From positions 1 to 64,000 of the forward strand of contig NZ_CANLOB010000009.1 in assembly GCF_947492815.1 (NCBI RefSeq): 64,000 nucleotides of DNA, in the 5' to 3' direction. The position numbers and the translations under genes are program-made. Under the pieces are notes generated by a model. That model searched no databases, was not told the origin of the DNA, and was given only the letters and a program-made list of their open reading frames with translations. Shown here piece after piece: positions 62,371-64,000 of the stretch. Within the stretch, counting starts at the first letter, position 1, and every line of letters starts with the position of its first letter. This DNA is from an uncultured Dokdonia sp. GTDB taxonomy: Bacteria > Bacteroidota > Bacteroidia > Flavobacteriales > Flavobacteriaceae.

Positions 62371-62979
62371 ATGTCATTTGAGTTACCAAAACTGAACTAT
62401 GCATATGATGCATTAGAGCCACATATAGACGCACGCACTATGGAGATACACCATGGTAAACACCATAATGGATATACTTCTAAGCTTAATGCAGCTGTAG
62501 AAGGAACAGATTTAGAAGGAAAAACAATAGAAAATATCCTTACAAATCTTGATATGTCAAACGGAGCTGTTCGTAATAACGGAGGCGGATTTTATAATCA
62601 CCGTCTTTTCTGGGAAGTGATGTCTCCTAATGGAGGTGGAGAACCTACAGGAGAACTTGCCGATGCAATCAATGCAGCGTATGGAAACTTTGAAGCATTT
62701 AAGGATGCATTTTCAAAAGCAGCAGCAACACAGTTTGGATCTGGATGGGCATGGTTATGTGTACACGAAGGAGGAAAAGTAGAAGTATGTTCAACACCAA
62801 ACCAAGATAATAGTTTGATGCCTGGCGTAGGATGTGGAGGAACACCTATTTTAGGAGTTGATGTATGGGAACACGCATATTACTTAAACTACCAAAACAG
62901 ACGTCCTGATTATATCAATGCATTTTTTAATGTAATTAATTGGGAAGCTGTAAGCGCAAAATACGCTTCTAATAAATAA
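62371..62979 (+). CDS. sodA: Superoxide dismutase, Fe/Mn type
   Basis: 202 residues. Metal ligands: His in [13 protein letters not shown], His in [16 protein letters not shown], and Asp/His in [17 protein letters not shown]. No signal peptide, so cytoplasmic. The GSGWAWL block is conserved. It converts superoxide to peroxide and oxygen. The metal preference (Fe or Mn) cannot be decided from these motifs alone. Confidence 0.97.
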   Translation: MSFELPKLNYAYDALEPHIDARTMEIHHGKHHNGYTSKLNAAVEGTDLEGKTIENILTNLDMSNGAVRNNGGGFYNHRLFWEVMSPNGGGEPTGELADAINAAYGNFEAFKDAFSKAAATQFGSGWAWLCVHEGGKVEVCSTPNQDNSLMPGVGCGGTPILGVDVWEHAYYLNYQNRRPDYINAFFNVINWEAVSAKYASNK

Positions 62980-63001
62980 AAAATATCATCTATAGATATG
63001 T

Positions 63002-63029
63002 CAAAAGCCACTCAAAGGAGTGGCTTTTG
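63002..63029. terminator. Terminator between convergent sodA and cytochrome gene
   Basis: CAAAAGCCACTC and GAGTGGCTTTTG around AAAG, with T runs usable in both directions. Confidence 0.88.
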
Positions 63030-63032
63030 TTT

Positions 63033-63445
63033 TTAGTCACTATATATATTTATATAAGCTCTAAGAGCTTTAGCATCTTCATAACTCAATTGAGGGAAAC
63101 TCATGCAATACTTGTCTTTTTCCTTATTTGTTTTAACTCTATTGATGTAGTTGACAAAAGAAGTGTCTGATGGATAATTTTTTATCACATCAAGTAGAGC
63201 TGGTCCTGTCATATTTTTTGTTGTCTTATGACAAGCAGCACAGTTTGTTTTAAATAAAACATTACCTTCTTTTTCTATCGCTGACTCAGGATTAGGATAT
63301 ATAGAAATGGTTCCACAGAAAAAATCAGGAGTTGTTGCTAATTCTTCAGTTGATTGTTCTGAATAATCAAGATTCCATAGGATATAACTTAGCAAGGCTA
63401 TTCCTATAAGTGTTACCGCATATATAAGTACGGTATTGTCTTTCA

Positions 63446-63446
<1 letters not shown>
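63033..63446 (-). CDS. Membrane-anchored mono-haem cytochrome c
   Basis: 137 residues from the ATG at 63444-63446. A longer frame upstream is only the shifted reading of hemB. One N-terminal membrane helix (VLIYAVTLIGIALLSYIL). The haem motif is CAACH in NVLFKTNCAACHKTTKNMTGPAL; the distal Met is probably in CMSFPQL. The start codon overlaps the hemB stop by one base (TAATG). It probably carries electrons in the periplasm. Co-expression with hemB links haem synthesis to a haem protein. Confidence 0.88.

Positions 63447-64000
<554 letters not shown>

Overview
The window is AT-rich chromosomal DNA from a member of the Bacteroidota, almost certainly a marine Flavobacteriaceae. The evidence is direct: C-terminal type IX secretion (T9SS) sorting tails on several secreted proteins, the gliding lipoprotein GldH, a GldL-like mini-protein, RicT next to gldH, many short lipoproteins with a Cys lipobox, and promoters of the Bacteroidota form TTTG-N(about 19)-TAnnTTTG. 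A Dokdonia-like relative is possible but unproven. I see no CRISPR array, prophage, insertion sequence or conjugative module; this is mostly core genome with patches of secreted and surface proteins.

Layout. 1-5920: two tandem paralogous secreted subtilisins with MAM-like domains (the first is cut by the left edge). 6242-7705: lipoprotein with two spondin-like modules. 8186-9871: fused oligopeptide ABC ATPase. 10328-12382: scoA-scoB followed by a small M91-like HExxH zincin. 12498-16616: ricT-gldH-pbp1A operon. 16810-18198: secreted M23 peptidase. 18233-20717: trhO, a candidate structured RNA, and recA. 20817-23379: lipoprotein, ECF sigma factor, and a protein joining an anti-sigma-like N terminus to an outer-membrane barrel. 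23486-27693: plsC, trpS, a 34-residue membrane protein, queD-like, lpxH and a dehalogenase-like lipoprotein. 27697-31673: osmC, a SPOR-domain protein, recJ and the GldL-like gene. 31914-35211: a CMD-family protein and two paralogous lipoproteins of unknown function. 35397-40576: ileS, a dksA-like gene, a DUF4097-like gene and lspA. 40656-47883: T9SS beta-propeller protein, then an MBL hydrolase-subtilisin-M1 peptidase operon on the other strand. 48101-52839: CPA1 antiporter, MATE transporter, GNAT, UspA and tRNA-Ala. 53048-61883: addB, ompA, kbl, addA. 62371-64000: sodA, a cytochrome c and hemB (cut by the right edge).

The most striking signal is not a gene. A perfect palindrome with core TTTCGCGAAA, usually GCTTTCGCGAAAGC and at best TACGCTTTCGCGAAAGCGTA, occurs 15 times, about once per 4 kb, on both coding and noncoding DNA. 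Inside genes it is read in three frames, giving FRES, AFAKA or LSRK peptides. Comparison of the two tandem subtilisins shows it arose there by base substitution with no indel, so it behaves like an actively maintained iterated palindrome (compare cyanobacterial HIP1) and not like an inserted element.

Other points of interest are the M91-like zincin translated with a CoA-transferase, a candidate 6S-like RNA upstream of recA, a MATE gene that lacks a canonical start codon where homology says it should begin, the sigma/anti-sigma-barrel pair, and a cluster of hairpins upstream of sodA.
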